From: an uncultured Granulosicoccus sp.
GTDB taxonomy: Bacteria; Pseudomonadota; Gammaproteobacteria; Granulosicoccales; Granulosicoccaceae
NCBI GenBank assembly: GCA_947499955.1
Contig: CANMQI010000001.1
Coordinates: 372,001-436,000 of the forward strand
Reading direction: 5' to 3'
DNA: 64,000 nt
Shown: positions 46,038 through 56,600 of the stretch, piece after piece
How the letters are laid out: each line of letters opens with the position of its first letter
How positions within the stretch are numbered: position 1 is the first letter of the stretch
The notes under the pieces: generated by a model
Seen by the model: only the letters and a program-made list of their open reading frames with translations
Databases searched by the model: none
What the model was told of the DNA's origin: nothing
Made by a program: the position numbers and the translations under genes

Positions 46038-47129
46038 TCAAACACGAATGTGATCACGCAGTGCCGACCACATCAGCCCGCAAATCAGATAGATTATCAG
46101 TGAGGAAAACAACACGGTGAGCACCTCAAAGAACCGCTTGGGCTCAACCGCTTCGTCGGGAAGGTTGGGCAGGATGAACGCAATCAGGTACTGCTTCTTG
46201 CGTTGTGTTTCCAGTCGCGCCATTTCCAGCGATGTCAGCGCCGAGGCGTATTGCTGCTGGGCCATCTCCTTCTCCAGGGCCAGCGGCTGGTAGACATCCA
46301 TCAAACCACTCAGGCGCAAGCCGGATTCCTCACCCGCAACCCTTCCCCGTTCCAGACTGAGCTGTCGATTCAATGCACTCAATCTGTTCTTGAGCGTAAT
46401 GACCTCGGGTGCCGTGGGTTTCATGTAGGCAAGCTTTTCGGACAACATCGTTCTGGTCTCCGACAACCTTGCTTCAAGGTTCGATACCAGCCCCATGACA
46501 AAAGCGGATTCCTCAGCCGGATCAAGCGAATTGTTGTCATTGCGAAACCGGGTAATCGTGTCACTGGCATCCCTCAGGCGGGCTGCCAGACGATCCACTT
46601 CCTTCTTCGCCATGGAAAGCCCATCCTCTTCGATCCTGTTCGACATGCGATTCACCAGATCTTCACTCTGCGCAATGATCAACGAGGCCAGTTTCTGCGA
46701 GAACTCGGCATCGTAGGCATGGACCTTCAAGGTGATGACATCACTGCCCGTGTCGTGCAGCAATTCGACTCGCTTCTGATAATATTCAAGCAGCTCTTCA
46801 TCGGTTGCATCGACTTTCAAACGCGAAAGAGCGTCACGCTCAGGATTTGAATAGTGCTTGCGGATATCCATGCTCTGTTCGATTCGACTCAGCATATCCT
46901 GCGACATGACGTAATCCGTCACTATCACACTCTCCTGCCCTCCCGAGCCGATCATGGGAGACGACAGGAATGCTGCCAGTCCGGTACCGGACCCGGCCGA
47001 CTTGGACGAGCGTATGGCAAATCGCGCTTCTGACACATAGACATCGGATGCGATTGCGCCGAAATAGATGCCGGCAATCAGGGTAGGTATACCGCACACG
47101 ATCAGAAAACTTCTCAGGATGGCATTCAT
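46038..47129 (-). CDS. kpsE: Capsule export inner-membrane protein KpsE (polysaccharide co-polymerase type)
   Basis: 363 residues. One transmembrane helix near the N-terminus (SFLIVCGIPTLIAGIYFGAI) and one near the C-terminus (VLFSSLIIYLICGLMW) bracket a periplasmic region with long coiled-coil (about 150-320: KKEVDRLAARLRDASDTITR, EARLSETRTMLSEKLAYM). VYVSEARFAIRSS after the first helix is a PCP1-family landmark. It links the ABC transporter to KpsD. Start ATG overlaps the kpsT stop by one base (TAATG). Confidence 0.94.
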   Translation of the reverse strand: MNAILRSFLIVCGIPTLIAGIYFGAIASDVYVSEARFAIRSSKSAGSGTGLAAFLSSPMIGSGGQESVIVTDYVMSQDMLSRIEQSMDIRKHYSNPERDALSRLKVDATDEELLEYYQKRVELLHDTGSDVITLKVHAYDAEFSQKLASLIIAQSEDLVNRMSNRIEEDGLSMAKKEVDRLAARLRDASDTITRFRNDNNSLDPAEESAFVMGLVSNLEARLSETRTMLSEKLAYMKPTAPEVITLKNRLSALNRQLSLERGRVAGEESGLRLSGLMDVYQPLALEKEMAQQQYASALTSLEMARLETQRKKQYLIAFILPNLPDEAVEPKRFFEVLTVLFSSLIIYLICGLMWSALRDHIRV

Positions 47130-47794
47130 TATCGGACTGCACGGGTTTGCAAATATTGGTAGTACTCAAAGGCTTCTTTGAGATCGTCGTACATGGTCAG
47201 TTTTCCTTCATTCAGGATCGCGGCCATATCACAGTTTCTCCTGATGGTCTGCTCGTTGTGCGAGACCAGAATGACTGAAGAATCGGCTCTGCGCTCTTCG
47301 AACGCCAGCCGGAATTTTTCCTTGTAACGTGCATCACCCGTCTCGAGTGCCTCATCTACCAGATAGAAATCGAAGTTGCAGGCGAGACTCACCGAGAAGG
47401 CAAATCGCCCTCTCATACCCGCTGAATAGGTGCGCAAGGGCAAGTCGAAGTAGCTTCCCAACTCTGCAAATTCCTCGGTAAATCGCTCGATTCGCTCGGG
47501 AGGTTCACCGTATATTCTGGCGACGAACCTGGCGTTGTCTCTGGCTGTCAGATTGTTCTGAAATCCACCTGAATAACCCAGAGGCCATGAGATATTGCCC
47601 TGGCGTCTGATGGAACCTGAATCGGCTGGCTCTGCATCACCGATTATCCGAATGAGTGTTGACTTGCCAGCGCCGTTGAGTCCCAGAATTCCGACGCTTC
47701 TTCCCATTGGAAACGTGACAGATACATCGTCAAGTACCACCTTGGGAACAGAACCGGTGTAGTAACGCTTACACACGTTCGTCAGAGTTATCAT
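47129..47794 (-). CDS. kpsT: Capsule ABC transporter, ATP-binding protein KpsT
   Basis: 221 residues, matching E. coli KpsT. Walker A GLNGAGKSTLIRI, signature TYSAGMRGRFAFS (the KpsT form of LSGGQ), Walker B FDFYLVDEAL, H-loop VSHNEQT. It powers export of the Kdo-lipid-linked polymer with KpsM. First gene of the minus-strand unit kpsT-kpsE-kpsD-X-sulfotransferase-GT2-GT4. Its membrane partner KpsM is encoded about 2.5 kb away on the other strand. Confidence 0.96.
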   Translation of the reverse strand: MITLTNVCKRYYTGSVPKVVLDDVSVTFPMGRSVGILGLNGAGKSTLIRIIGDAEPADSGSIRRQGNISWPLGYSGGFQNNLTARDNARFVARIYGEPPERIERFTEEFAELGSYFDLPLRTYSAGMRGRFAFSVSLACNFDFYLVDEALETGDARYKEKFRLAFEERRADSSVILVSHNEQTIRRNCDMAAILNEGKLTMYDDLKEAFEYYQYLQTRAVR

Positions 47795-48246
47795 TTATCT
47801 TCTTTCAAATGGTCAACTGTTCGCTTTCGACAAGAAGGCGTTCGGATATGGCGGTGCTATCAGGATGCGTCTCTGGCCAGACCTGACATGAGTCTCACGT
47901 CGCAATAACTGTGCCGATTGAATCTCCCGATACTGCCCCCCCGCTTGTCGATATCCCCACCGAATCGCACGGCGTTTCGCCGACCATCTGTCAGCGAGGA
48001 AAGACGCATACCCCGTGCCTTGACAGCCTGCATGACACGGTACCGGGCATCCAGTGACCGCCTCGGGTTGCACGCGACATCCGGAAGACTTGCAGAGGCA
48101 GGTCACGCTGCACCCGTCCCTCCTGCATGCTACCCATTGCCATCAGAAACCACCGATGACCCTGACTCGAAACCCGCCGATACGGCGCAATGCATGCATC
48201 AGGGAAAACAACTCCCCGTCCGGGTCCATGATCGACTCTGTCTCTT
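47795..48246. other. Intergenic region between divergent kpsT and sulfatase genes
   Basis: 452 bases expected to hold promoters for both capsule-export units. Small frames here (for example 47813-48106) resemble nothing. No strong promoter, hairpin or repeat was recognised. Confidence 0.4.
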
Positions 48247-50214
48247 ATGAAACTCAAGAACGCACTGAGCCTTGCAGGCTGTGTTTCCATGTCGCTGGTG
48301 GGTAGCCAGTCGCTGCTTGGTTGTAGCGCCTCGGATGGCAACTCGTCCCATACTGTCGAAAAACCTCTGTACGCCGGTCAACCCAGTGCTGTCGATAACG
48401 GACAGGTGGATCCGCTTGCAGAGCCTGATCCACGACCAGACATCGTGGTGGTACTGGCCGATGACATGCGCTGGAACCTCATGAGCGGTGAAGGTAACCC
48501 CTTCCTGACGACCCCCAACCTGGACCGTCTGGCCAACGAGGGGGCAAGGATGAACAAGGCATTCGTGCCGGTGCCTCTCTGCTCGCCTTCCCGTGCAGCC
48601 TTGCTGACCGGACGAGAAGCACATCAGGCCAGCGCACCGGGAATCAACTACCGCAACAATTCATTCCTGAAGACCCAGCGAACGTTTGCTCAGGACCTTC
48701 AGGACGCGGGTTACACCACGGCCTACATCGGAAAATGGCATCTGGGTGATGGCGCTACCCCACAGACCGGATTCGACCACTGGGAAAGTTTCGATTGGCT
48801 TGGTGATTTCTTCAACCCCGACGTCTTTGTCAATGGGCAGGAGCAGCACTTCAGCGGCTACGTGGACGACGTTCTGTCGGCAAGGGCGGCGATGTACCTG
48901 GAGTCGATGTCAGAGTCGAAAAAGCCGGTATTTCTGATGGTCGGGTTGAAGGCTCCTCATCTGAAGTTCGAGCACCCTTCTCGATACGATGAGACTTTCA
49001 ATGATGTCCACATACCCAAACCTGATACCTATGACGAGGATTTCAGTGTCAGCGGCAAGCTTCAGAAGGTGAAAGACTGGCTGGGTATCGACAATTTCCA
49101 TTGTGGTCTGAATTGTTTCGAGTACAGCTGGGACAACTATATAAGGAAGCACTACCGCGCGGTTCTCAGCCTGGATGATTCTGTCGGCACCATTCGGGGC
49201 GCTGCGCTTTCCCGAGAAAAACAGGACAACACACTGTTCGTCTTCACCAGTGATCATGGCTACTCTCTGGGCGATCATGGACTGACAGAGAAACACATGT
49301 TGTATGAAGAACCTCTTCGCGTTCCGTTTCTGGTCGACTTTCCGGGGGACGACGACAAGGGCATGCGGTTCGATGGCATGGTCAGTACGCTGGATATAGC
49401 GCCCACGGCTCTGGACTATGCCGGATTGGCCGTTCCGGAACGCATGACGGGTAGAAGTCTGCGCCCCCTTGTGGATAGCCGCAACATCGACGATGCATCC
49501 CCTGCCGATTGGCGAGAGGAGTTGTTCTTCTTCTACTCCGAATGGCAGGTGGCCATTCGTACAGAGCGCTACAAATACATAGAGTCACTCCAGGAACCGG
49601 GTCATATCGAACTGTATGACTTGCAGGAGGACCCCGGCGAACGTCGAACCGTGCATGCAGATCCAACCTATGCATCCGTGCTGGAAGAACTGGAAGTTCG
49701 TCTGGAGGAACTGAAGACCAGACACCAATGGACCCCGCGCGTACGCAGCCCACTTCAGAGAGTACTGGTCTCATCCCCTGTGCCAATCCAGTATGCCGAT
49801 GCGACCGCTCGCATTGTATCGCTCGGCCCGACACCGGACCCGGAGGCTGAGCCTGAAAACGGACTGTCGTGGAGACTGGTGACACGTGATGGCGATCGAT
49901 TCGAACTGGGTCGCGACATCCCCCCCGGGCATACGGTTCTGGTTGCCATTCCCTTGGAAAGAACCCTTGATTGGGATCCACATGCTCGCATCCACCTGGG
50001 ATCACCCTGGTCCAACGCTCTGTACGTCGATGGCGAGCCGGTCTGGGACAACTACGAAAAACGCCCTATCGATTTTCCCAACCCGCCCATGAAAGAGCCT
50101 GCATCACTGAGCGTGTTGCGCATAGACGGACAAGGCGACGTTACCGTCGGCATCGGGCTGGAAGCACCGAGCCACTCGATGACAATCACCCTCGAATCCC
50201 GGTTGCTGGAATGA
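48247..50214 (+). CDS. Lipoprotein sulfatase (formylglycine type)
   Basis: 655 residues. A signal peptide ends in SLLGC (Cys26), so the enzyme is a periplasmic- or outer-membrane-anchored lipoprotein. IVVVLADDMRWNLMSGEG gives the metal-binding Asp pair, PLCSPSRAALLTGREAHQ carries the CxPSR sulfatase motif (Cys112, to be oxidised to formylglycine), YIGKWHLGDGATPQTGFDHW the conserved Lys/His, and FVFTSDHGYSLGDHGLTEKH the second Asp-His. GLKAPHLKF is also typical. The C-terminal 150 residues beyond the usual fold are unassigned. It would trim sulfate esters from the capsule or scavenge sulfated polymers. It is 110 bases before kpsM. Confidence 0.9.
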   Translation: MKLKNALSLAGCVSMSLVGSQSLLGCSASDGNSSHTVEKPLYAGQPSAVDNGQVDPLAEPDPRPDIVVVLADDMRWNLMSGEGNPFLTTPNLDRLANEGARMNKAFVPVPLCSPSRAALLTGREAHQASAPGINYRNNSFLKTQRTFAQDLQDAGYTTAYIGKWHLGDGATPQTGFDHWESFDWLGDFFNPDVFVNGQEQHFSGYVDDVLSARAAMYLESMSESKKPVFLMVGLKAPHLKFEHPSRYDETFNDVHIPKPDTYDEDFSVSGKLQKVKDWLGIDNFHCGLNCFEYSWDNYIRKHYRAVLSLDDSVGTIRGAALSREKQDNTLFVFTSDHGYSLGDHGLTEKHMLYEEPLRVPFLVDFPGDDDKGMRFDGMVSTLDIAPTALDYAGLAVPERMTGRSLRPLVDSRNIDDASPADWREELFFFYSEWQVAIRTERYKYIESLQEPGHIELYDLQEDPGERRTVHADPTYASVLEELEVRLEELKTRHQWTPRVRSPLQRVLVSSPVPIQYADATARIVSLGPTPDPEAEPENGLSWRLVTRDGDRFELGRDIPPGHTVLVAIPLERTLDWDPHARIHLGSPWSNALYVDGEPVWDNYEKRPIDFPNPPMKEPASLSVLRIDGQGDVTVGIGLEAPSHSMTITLESRLLE

Positions 50215-50324
50215 TGAATCGAATCCAGAGAGGATGCAGTGATCAAAACCCATGCTGGTACGGGATTAGCTAGTCATTAGCAGTTTCCCGTTCAGTACAC
50301 AGCCATCAGGTGCCCTCAGCTCAC

Positions 50325-51176
50325 ATGCCCGATATCAAACAGACACAGCCTGAAGACATACCGTACGAGGGCAGACCCAGGATTGATATAGCCAGTATCT
50401 GTCAGGCCTTGAGTACCCAGTTCACCGTCATCTACGCCCTTATTCTGCGTGAAACCAAGACACGCTATGGTGATCACAAGATCGGTTTTCTATGGGCATT
50501 CATCGAGCCGATGACCTTGATCATCATCCTGTCCAGCCTGTACAAGGCCATGGGAACCCAGGCACCCTCAGGCATGCCCCTGTTCGTGTTCATGACAACC
50601 GGCTTTCTGCCGTTCATGATCTTCCGGGATACGATGACACAGCTCATCAATGCCATCGCATCCAACCAGAGTCTGCTTGCCTTCCCGCAGGTTACAACCT
50701 TCGATGTCATTCTGGCACGGGCGCTACTGGAGCTTGCGGTACTGATTACTGCTCTGGTGATAATCCTGTTCGGATCATCCATCTTCGGCAACGACATTCG
50801 GATGGAGAATCCGCTCGGTGTCTTCGCAGCGATAGGGCTTCTATGGATATCGGGACTGGGGATGGGGTTCATGCTGGCTTGCCTGTCTCCCATACTCCCC
50901 TCGATCCGACAGATCGTCTCGGCGTTTCTCGGCCGCCCGATGCTCATGGCATCCGGCATATTCTATACGTCGGAATCCTTGCCTCCGAGCATTCGGGACG
51001 TACTGTTATACAACCCCTTGCTACACATGATCGAGTTGCTGAGATCCAGCTATTTCTACAGTTATGAGTCCCGTTACGCCAGCTGGAGCTTCGCCAGTCT
51101 GAGTGCAATCTTCGTTCTGGCTTTCGGGCTGCTGGTACATCAGGCAATGCGCCGCCGTGCCATCGTCGGACTCTGA
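50325..51176 (+). CDS. kpsM: Capsule ABC transporter, permease KpsM
   Basis: 283 residues from the ATG at 50325 (a GTG at 50310 is possible). The N-terminal cytoplasmic helix FTVIYALILRETKTRYGDHK then six predicted membrane segments (IGFLWAFIEPMTLIIILSSL, PLFVFMTTGFLPFMIF, ELAVLITALVIILFG, GVFAAIGLLWISGLGMGF, FASLSAIFVLAFGLLVHQ among them) and SGIFYTSESLPPSIRDVLLY with NPLLHMIELLRSSYF are the ABC-2 polysaccharide permease pattern. It works with KpsT. Separation from kpsT by a sulfatase gene and by orientation is unlike E. coli, where kpsM and kpsT are adjacent. Confidence 0.95.
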   Translation: MPDIKQTQPEDIPYEGRPRIDIASICQALSTQFTVIYALILRETKTRYGDHKIGFLWAFIEPMTLIIILSSLYKAMGTQAPSGMPLFVFMTTGFLPFMIFRDTMTQLINAIASNQSLLAFPQVTTFDVILARALLELAVLITALVIILFGSSIFGNDIRMENPLGVFAAIGLLWISGLGMGFMLACLSPILPSIRQIVSAFLGRPMLMASGIFYTSESLPPSIRDVLLYNPLLHMIELLRSSYFYSYESRYASWSFASLSAIFVLAFGLLVHQAMRRRAIVGL

Positions 51177-51368
51177 TGCCCTGCCCGCCATGAGACCGTG
51201 GTAGCCAGTCATCACCCCTGTTCAACGTCAGATATACCCGGGATATTCAGGCACAGGCTCCCCATGGCGCGCTAGTTGCTTGATCAGACTCTGTAACCGA
51301 CGACAGCGGTCAAGCCTTGTGCAGCAGGCTGACCCCTCGTTACACTCTTTGAAGGATTGAACATATAC

Positions 51369-53156
51369 ATGAATGACGTTGAGTCGACTGCCGGAAATCT
51401 CGTGCTTGGCGCTACACGGCCGGATATCTTCATCACCGGTGTCATGAAGGGCGGAACCACCATTCTGCACGAGTACATCTGTACTCATCCGAAGATCGTG
51501 TCAGCCAGTCTGAAAGAGATCCATTACTTCTCTCTGTATTATGATCGTGGGCCGGAATGGTACGCCGAGCACTTCAAGGATGTACCCGCCGACTGCCGTT
51601 CGATCGATGCCAGTCCTACCTATTTCGACGTCATCAATACGCCGATGATCCCGCGTTTGATTCGAGCCGCCGCACCGGACCCGAGAGCGATCATCATCAC
51701 TCGTGACCCGGTACTGCGCGCCTTGTCGCACTTCAAGCATTTCCAGACCATCAACCAATTGCCGGAATTGCAGGGTGTAACCGCCGATGAGTTCTTTTCC
51801 TCATCGTTCGAAGATGCCTTTCGCCAGACAGGCAAGTTTGGCGCTGCGTTGAACCATGTGCTGAATTTCAGTCTCTACTCACGCAAGCTGTCCACTTACC
51901 GACAGGTTTTCGACAAGCACCAGTTGCTCGTGCTGGACAATGATGCACTGAGAGCTGATGCGCAGAGCACCATGCGCGACGTGTTTTCATTCCTGAATGA
52001 AGACTATGTCGAAAACGATATGTACGGTGTCGTGAAGTATTCCAATGGCAGTGCTCTGGACGAGCTTTCATCAGCTACAGTCAGGAAGCTGGCTGATTTT
52101 CTCTATGCAGATTATCGCAGCTATTGTGCTGACGCCGGCATAGAATTCAAGCCACTGAGCCCCCGCCCTGCTCCAACCCCAGCCCCGACCCCTGCTCCAA
52201 AGCAGGAAAGCAAACCCTCCGACATGGTGCACCAGGGACGAGAAGGCTGGCTGTTTCTGGTAGGCGGCACCAATCGAGTCATCGACCTCTATCGACACGA
52301 GTCCACTTTCACTCCCGAGATTGCGACGGCCTGGGTGAAACTGCTCGAAACACGCAAGGCCAGACTGGCCGAACTGGGTATTCGTTACGTGCATCTGCCG
52401 GCCCCCGAAAAACTGACCATCATGCACCGCTTCTTTGATGGTACGCTTGAATCGATAGAGGGCAGCCCCATTCGCAAACTGGTCGCGAACCATGGCGATA
52501 GATTGCAGCACATGGTGAATCCTGTCGATTACATGGTCAAGCAGTCTGAAGGCTTGCCTCTCTACTGGAAAACCGATACACACTGGTCGGCACTGGGTTG
52601 CTTCTGCGCCTACCAGATGCTGTGCAGCAACCTTGGCGTGAAGTCCAACCCCTCCTTGCTCGAATATCCACACGTCGAAGGTGAAGCCTTGCTTGATCTT
52701 TCCGGAAAGATGGAAGAGCCGACGAGAGAAAAGGCGCGCTACTATGACTTGAGCAAGCATTCAAAGCGTATACATGCAAATGAACTGGTGCTCTTCAAGG
52801 AGGAAAACGGACTGATCAACGAGGCCAATCTGCACGTGGGTTCTCATGTGGTCTTTCACAATGATTCGGAAACGGCACTGGATCAGAAGGTCGTACTCTT
52901 CGGGGATTCCTTCGCCGAATACAGGCCACAGTTACTCACTGGCATGCTGGCCGAGACCTTTCGCGAAGTCCATTTCATCTGGAACGCCAGCATCGATTAC
53001 GACTATATCGAAAAGGTACAACCCGACATCGTCATCACGGAACTTGCCGAACGTTTCATGACACGAGTGCCGGGGGACGATCTCTGCATTGAAACCTTCG
53101 CCAAGGAACGTCTCGCCAGCTACCTCGACGAGCAAGCTGTTGCAAAGGCTTCATAG
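51369..53156 (+). CDS. Sulfotransferase fused to an AlgX/AlgJ-like SGNH domain
   Basis: 595 residues from the ATG 51369 (a TTG at 51357 is possible). Residues about 15-255 are a sulfotransferase: IFITGVMKGGTTILHEYI (5'-phosphosulfate loop), SASLKEIHYFSLYYDRG, ASPTYFDV, IIITRDPVLRALSHFKHF (3'-phosphate site). A proline/threonine linker (PAPTPAPTPAP, about 264-280) leads to a domain like alginate O-acetylation proteins: QGREGWLFLVGGTNRVID, LPAPEKLTIMHRFF, WKTDTHWSALGCFCAYQM (Asp/His) and VVLFGDSFAEYRP (GDS serine), so the SGNH triad looks complete. No signal peptide or membrane helix is seen, unlike periplasmic AlgX/AlgJ. One chain may both sulfate and acylate the capsule sugar. Confidence 0.82.
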   Translation: MNDVESTAGNLVLGATRPDIFITGVMKGGTTILHEYICTHPKIVSASLKEIHYFSLYYDRGPEWYAEHFKDVPADCRSIDASPTYFDVINTPMIPRLIRAAAPDPRAIIITRDPVLRALSHFKHFQTINQLPELQGVTADEFFSSSFEDAFRQTGKFGAALNHVLNFSLYSRKLSTYRQVFDKHQLLVLDNDALRADAQSTMRDVFSFLNEDYVENDMYGVVKYSNGSALDELSSATVRKLADFLYADYRSYCADAGIEFKPLSPRPAPTPAPTPAPKQESKPSDMVHQGREGWLFLVGGTNRVIDLYRHESTFTPEIATAWVKLLETRKARLAELGIRYVHLPAPEKLTIMHRFFDGTLESIEGSPIRKLVANHGDRLQHMVNPVDYMVKQSEGLPLYWKTDTHWSALGCFCAYQMLCSNLGVKSNPSLLEYPHVEGEALLDLSGKMEEPTREKARYYDLSKHSKRIHANELVLFKEENGLINEANLHVGSHVVFHNDSETALDQKVVLFGDSFAEYRPQLLTGMLAETFREVHFIWNASIDYDYIEKVQPDIVITELAERFMTRVPGDDLCIETFAKERLASYLDEQAVAKAS

Positions 53157-53625
53157 GCACACCCTGCCTCTCCACGATGTTGCATGAGCAGGTGGATCAC
53201 CTGTTCATGCAAGTGGAAACCAGAAAGATTCAGCGATCGTCGCCGACACGATTGAGCGTCGCCTTGGCGGGGAATGCACCGGCCAATCACGCTGCACGCA
53301 TGATCCTTCACAGATCCTTGCACCGGCCCTTATACAACTCGAGCACCCAGCCGCGCACCGGCTGAGCTTCATCGACCAGGCGATTTCTCCCCTTCCTCGA
53401 TGGACTGACTGCAGTCCGATGCTCGAATGTACACGCCCGATATAAAGGACCTGTTGCATGCCCTCTTCCTGCTGAATCGGGCCGTGAACGAGCCAACGCT
53501 GTGGCATAGCTCTTGCTCGATTGTCACCCATACGAGCCCAGATCCGCACCTCCATGAGCCGCGTTTTCGCCTCAGCTTCAACAGGCGTCAATCGTACGGA
53601 AAATCGATAGAAAAGGAATCCCAAC
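53157..53625. other. Intergenic region upstream of the 1534-residue glycosyltransferase gene
   Basis: 469 bases. A near-perfect hairpin is at 53180-53212. TTCACA (about 53308) and TTATAC, 17 bases apart, form a weak candidate promoter. The plus frame at 53427-53666 looks spurious and overlaps the next gene. No RNA gene recognised. Confidence 0.4.
53180..53212 (+). terminator. Hairpin after the sulfotransferase-SGNH fusion gene
   Basis: A 15-bp stem (ttgcatgagcaggtg with cacctgttcatgcaa, one wobble) and a 3-base loop, 23 bases past the stop. No T-tract. It probably ends the sulfatase-kpsM-fusion unit. Confidence 0.55.
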
Positions 53626-56600
53626 TTGAACTTCAATTTCAATGCTCTGCAAGAGAGCCTTCGTAACGGGGTGATGCAGGAGCTGACAGCCGTCAACAAC
53701 CTGATCGAACGTGTCGAGAACATCGACCTGGGTAACGTCGCTGCCTCACCGGCCGAACAGGAAATGCTGGGTAGCAACCTGCAGAAATTGTTCGCCAGCC
53801 TTCTGCCATTGAGTGACTACGTGAACATGCCAGTGCAACAACGCTCGCTGCTCACGCCCCGATCACGTTTGCGCGCCGCGGCCAGGCGCAACAAGGAATT
53901 GAGCACAGAATTCGAGGCGGTGGCAAAAGTCGTCTCTGAGTTGCGCCGGCGAGTAAACAGCGATGACCTGCGACTGTTGCGCCTGCAAGGCTCCAGAGCA
54001 CGTGTCATCAGCAATCTGAAATTCTACCGACTGGTATTGCTTGATCTGTTGACCACTGTCACCCCTGACAACAAGGGCGCCTCCCCTTCCGATGCAGAAG
54101 TTCTGAAGAACCTTCAGCTGGCCAACCACAAGTTGTCCCGGTACCTCGATTTTCCACAATCGTATATCGCGGAGTTCAATGAGAGTGCCTACCTGGAAGC
54201 AAATCCGGATGTGAAGTCTGCGATATTCCAGGGTGTTTTTCCATCCGGACTCGCACATTTCGTGGCGCACGGCCTGACGGAAGTCATGCACAATCAGCGC
54301 AATCGTGATGTCAATGACCCCGTTCACATGATGGTATTCCCCGGGGCGAACAGGCAGGATGCCGGCACCATCGAGGTCGCCTCCAGCCACTCACTTCAGG
54401 CTGACAGCACGTCCGAATTCCCGGAACAACACGACGATGACAGCATCCGGAAGGCGGTGACATCACTGCCTCAACGCGCTCTGGACGAGCTGCAATTGCT
54501 TCGCAGCTCAGGATTGGTTGACGAGGCCTGGTACAAGCTTCGCATCAGCTCGGCCAGCGATAGCTGTGCACATTTCTACCTGTACGGTAGTGCCGCCGGG
54601 GCCAACCCCAATGCCCTGTTTGATCATTCCTGGTACTCACACAAATACCTCAAGACAGAAGCCTCGGCCATGGAGGCGGTGTTGCATTACATCCGTCAAG
54701 GAGATGACAATTTCATCTGGCCCGGCCCGGCCTTCGAGCCGGAATGGTATCAGGAGGCCCACGATATCGTTACGGGTGACTACACCACTCTGGCGCATTA
54801 CGTGAACATCGGTCGTGCAGCTGGCCTGAACCCCAACTCGGTATTCGACAACCAGTATTATCTGGAAAGCAATCCCGATATTGCCTCATCAAAAATCGAT
54901 CCGATAGAACATTTCCAGACAGCCGGCTGGCGTGAAGGACGCAACCCCTCAGCGAACTTCGACCTGAACTTCTATCGATCCATGCATCTGGACGACAATG
55001 CCGAGATCAACCCGGTGTCGCACTACCTGCAAACCGGTCGGCAGAACCGCCTGACGATCAATCATCGACAGCATTCTCGCGTCTCGGGCACACCCCCTCT
55101 GAAGGATATGGCAGCCAATCTGCGCTTCTTCTCGAACAAGGGGCCCGATTTCGAAGAACCCATACTGGCAACGAACCACAGAAAGCCACTGGCCAAGGCC
55201 GTTGCCTTCTTCCTGCCTCAGTTCTACCCATTCGCCGAGAACGACAAATGGTGGGGTGATGGTTTTACCGAATGGCGCAATGTGGCCCGTGGTGCTCCAC
55301 GTTTTGAAGGTCACTATCAGCCGCGCATTCCACGCGACCTCGGATTCTACAACCTCACCGATGAAAGCACATTGATACGGCAGTCGGAGCTGGCCCTGGC
55401 CAACGGGATTGAAGCTTTCTGCTTCTACTACTACTGGTTCAATGGCAAGCGTCTCATGGACAAGCCACTGGACTTGTTCGCAGGGTCCTCGGAGATCAAG
55501 CAGGATTTCTGCATCATGTGGGCAAACGAAAACTGGACGCGCACCTGGGACGGATTCGACAGCGAAGTACTCATCAAGCAGGACTACCGCGATGAAGACG
55601 AAGATGATTTCATCGCCGATACACTCAAGTATTTTCAGAATGAACGCTACCTGAGCGTGGATGGCCGACCGCTGTTCATTCTCTATCGTCCCGGTCTGGT
55701 GGACTCGGCGAAGACCACCATCGAAAGGTGGAGAAGCAAATGGAAAAAGACCGGCAACGTGGAGCCGCTGATCCTGATGGTTCAAGGTTTCGAAGACATG
55801 GATCCAACGCTCTACGGGCTCGATGGAGCAGTCGAGTTTCCACCGCACAAGGTGGCCAAGGATATCCGTAACATACACGACGAGCTCAACATCATCGACC
55901 CCGACTATTCGGGCAACGTGGTGTCATACAAGGAAGTTGTGAACAAATCACTCTGCGAACCCACGCCTGACTTCCCGTTGATCAAGACCGTCTCCCCGCA
56001 CTGGGACAACGATGCCCGTCGCGAAGGCTGCGGCTTCACGCTTCATGGCTCGACGCCGGCAAATTATCAGCACTGGTTGCGCGGCGCCATCAATCATGCC
56101 AGGAAGAACCCATTCCACGGAGAAAGCCTGGTCTTCGTCAATGCCTGGAACGAATGGGCCGAGAGTGCCTACCTCGAACCGGACGTGCATTACGGGCACG
56201 CCTACCTGAACGCAACTCAGCGTGCCTTGCATGGCGTGTCCAGCCACAACCGGCGCGAACGTGTACTGCTGGTCGGCCATGATGCCTACAAGCATGGTGC
56301 GCAGATGTTGCTGTTGAACATCGCGGATACGTTCAAGAACCAGTTCGGCTTCGATGTCATCATCGCACTCAAACGTGGTGGTCCCCTGCTCGAGGCGTAT
56401 GAAAAGATCGCCAAGGTGTATGTACTCGAATCCTGTGGTGAAGATGCACTGCTCGAGGCTGTGACCGACCAAGGCTGCACATTGGCGATCACCAACACCT
56501 GTGTGACAGGTGATCTGCTCCCCACACTGAAGCAACTGGACATAAAGGTCGTGTCGCTGATACACGAGCTGCCGCGCCTGATCGCAGAGTACAAGCTGAC

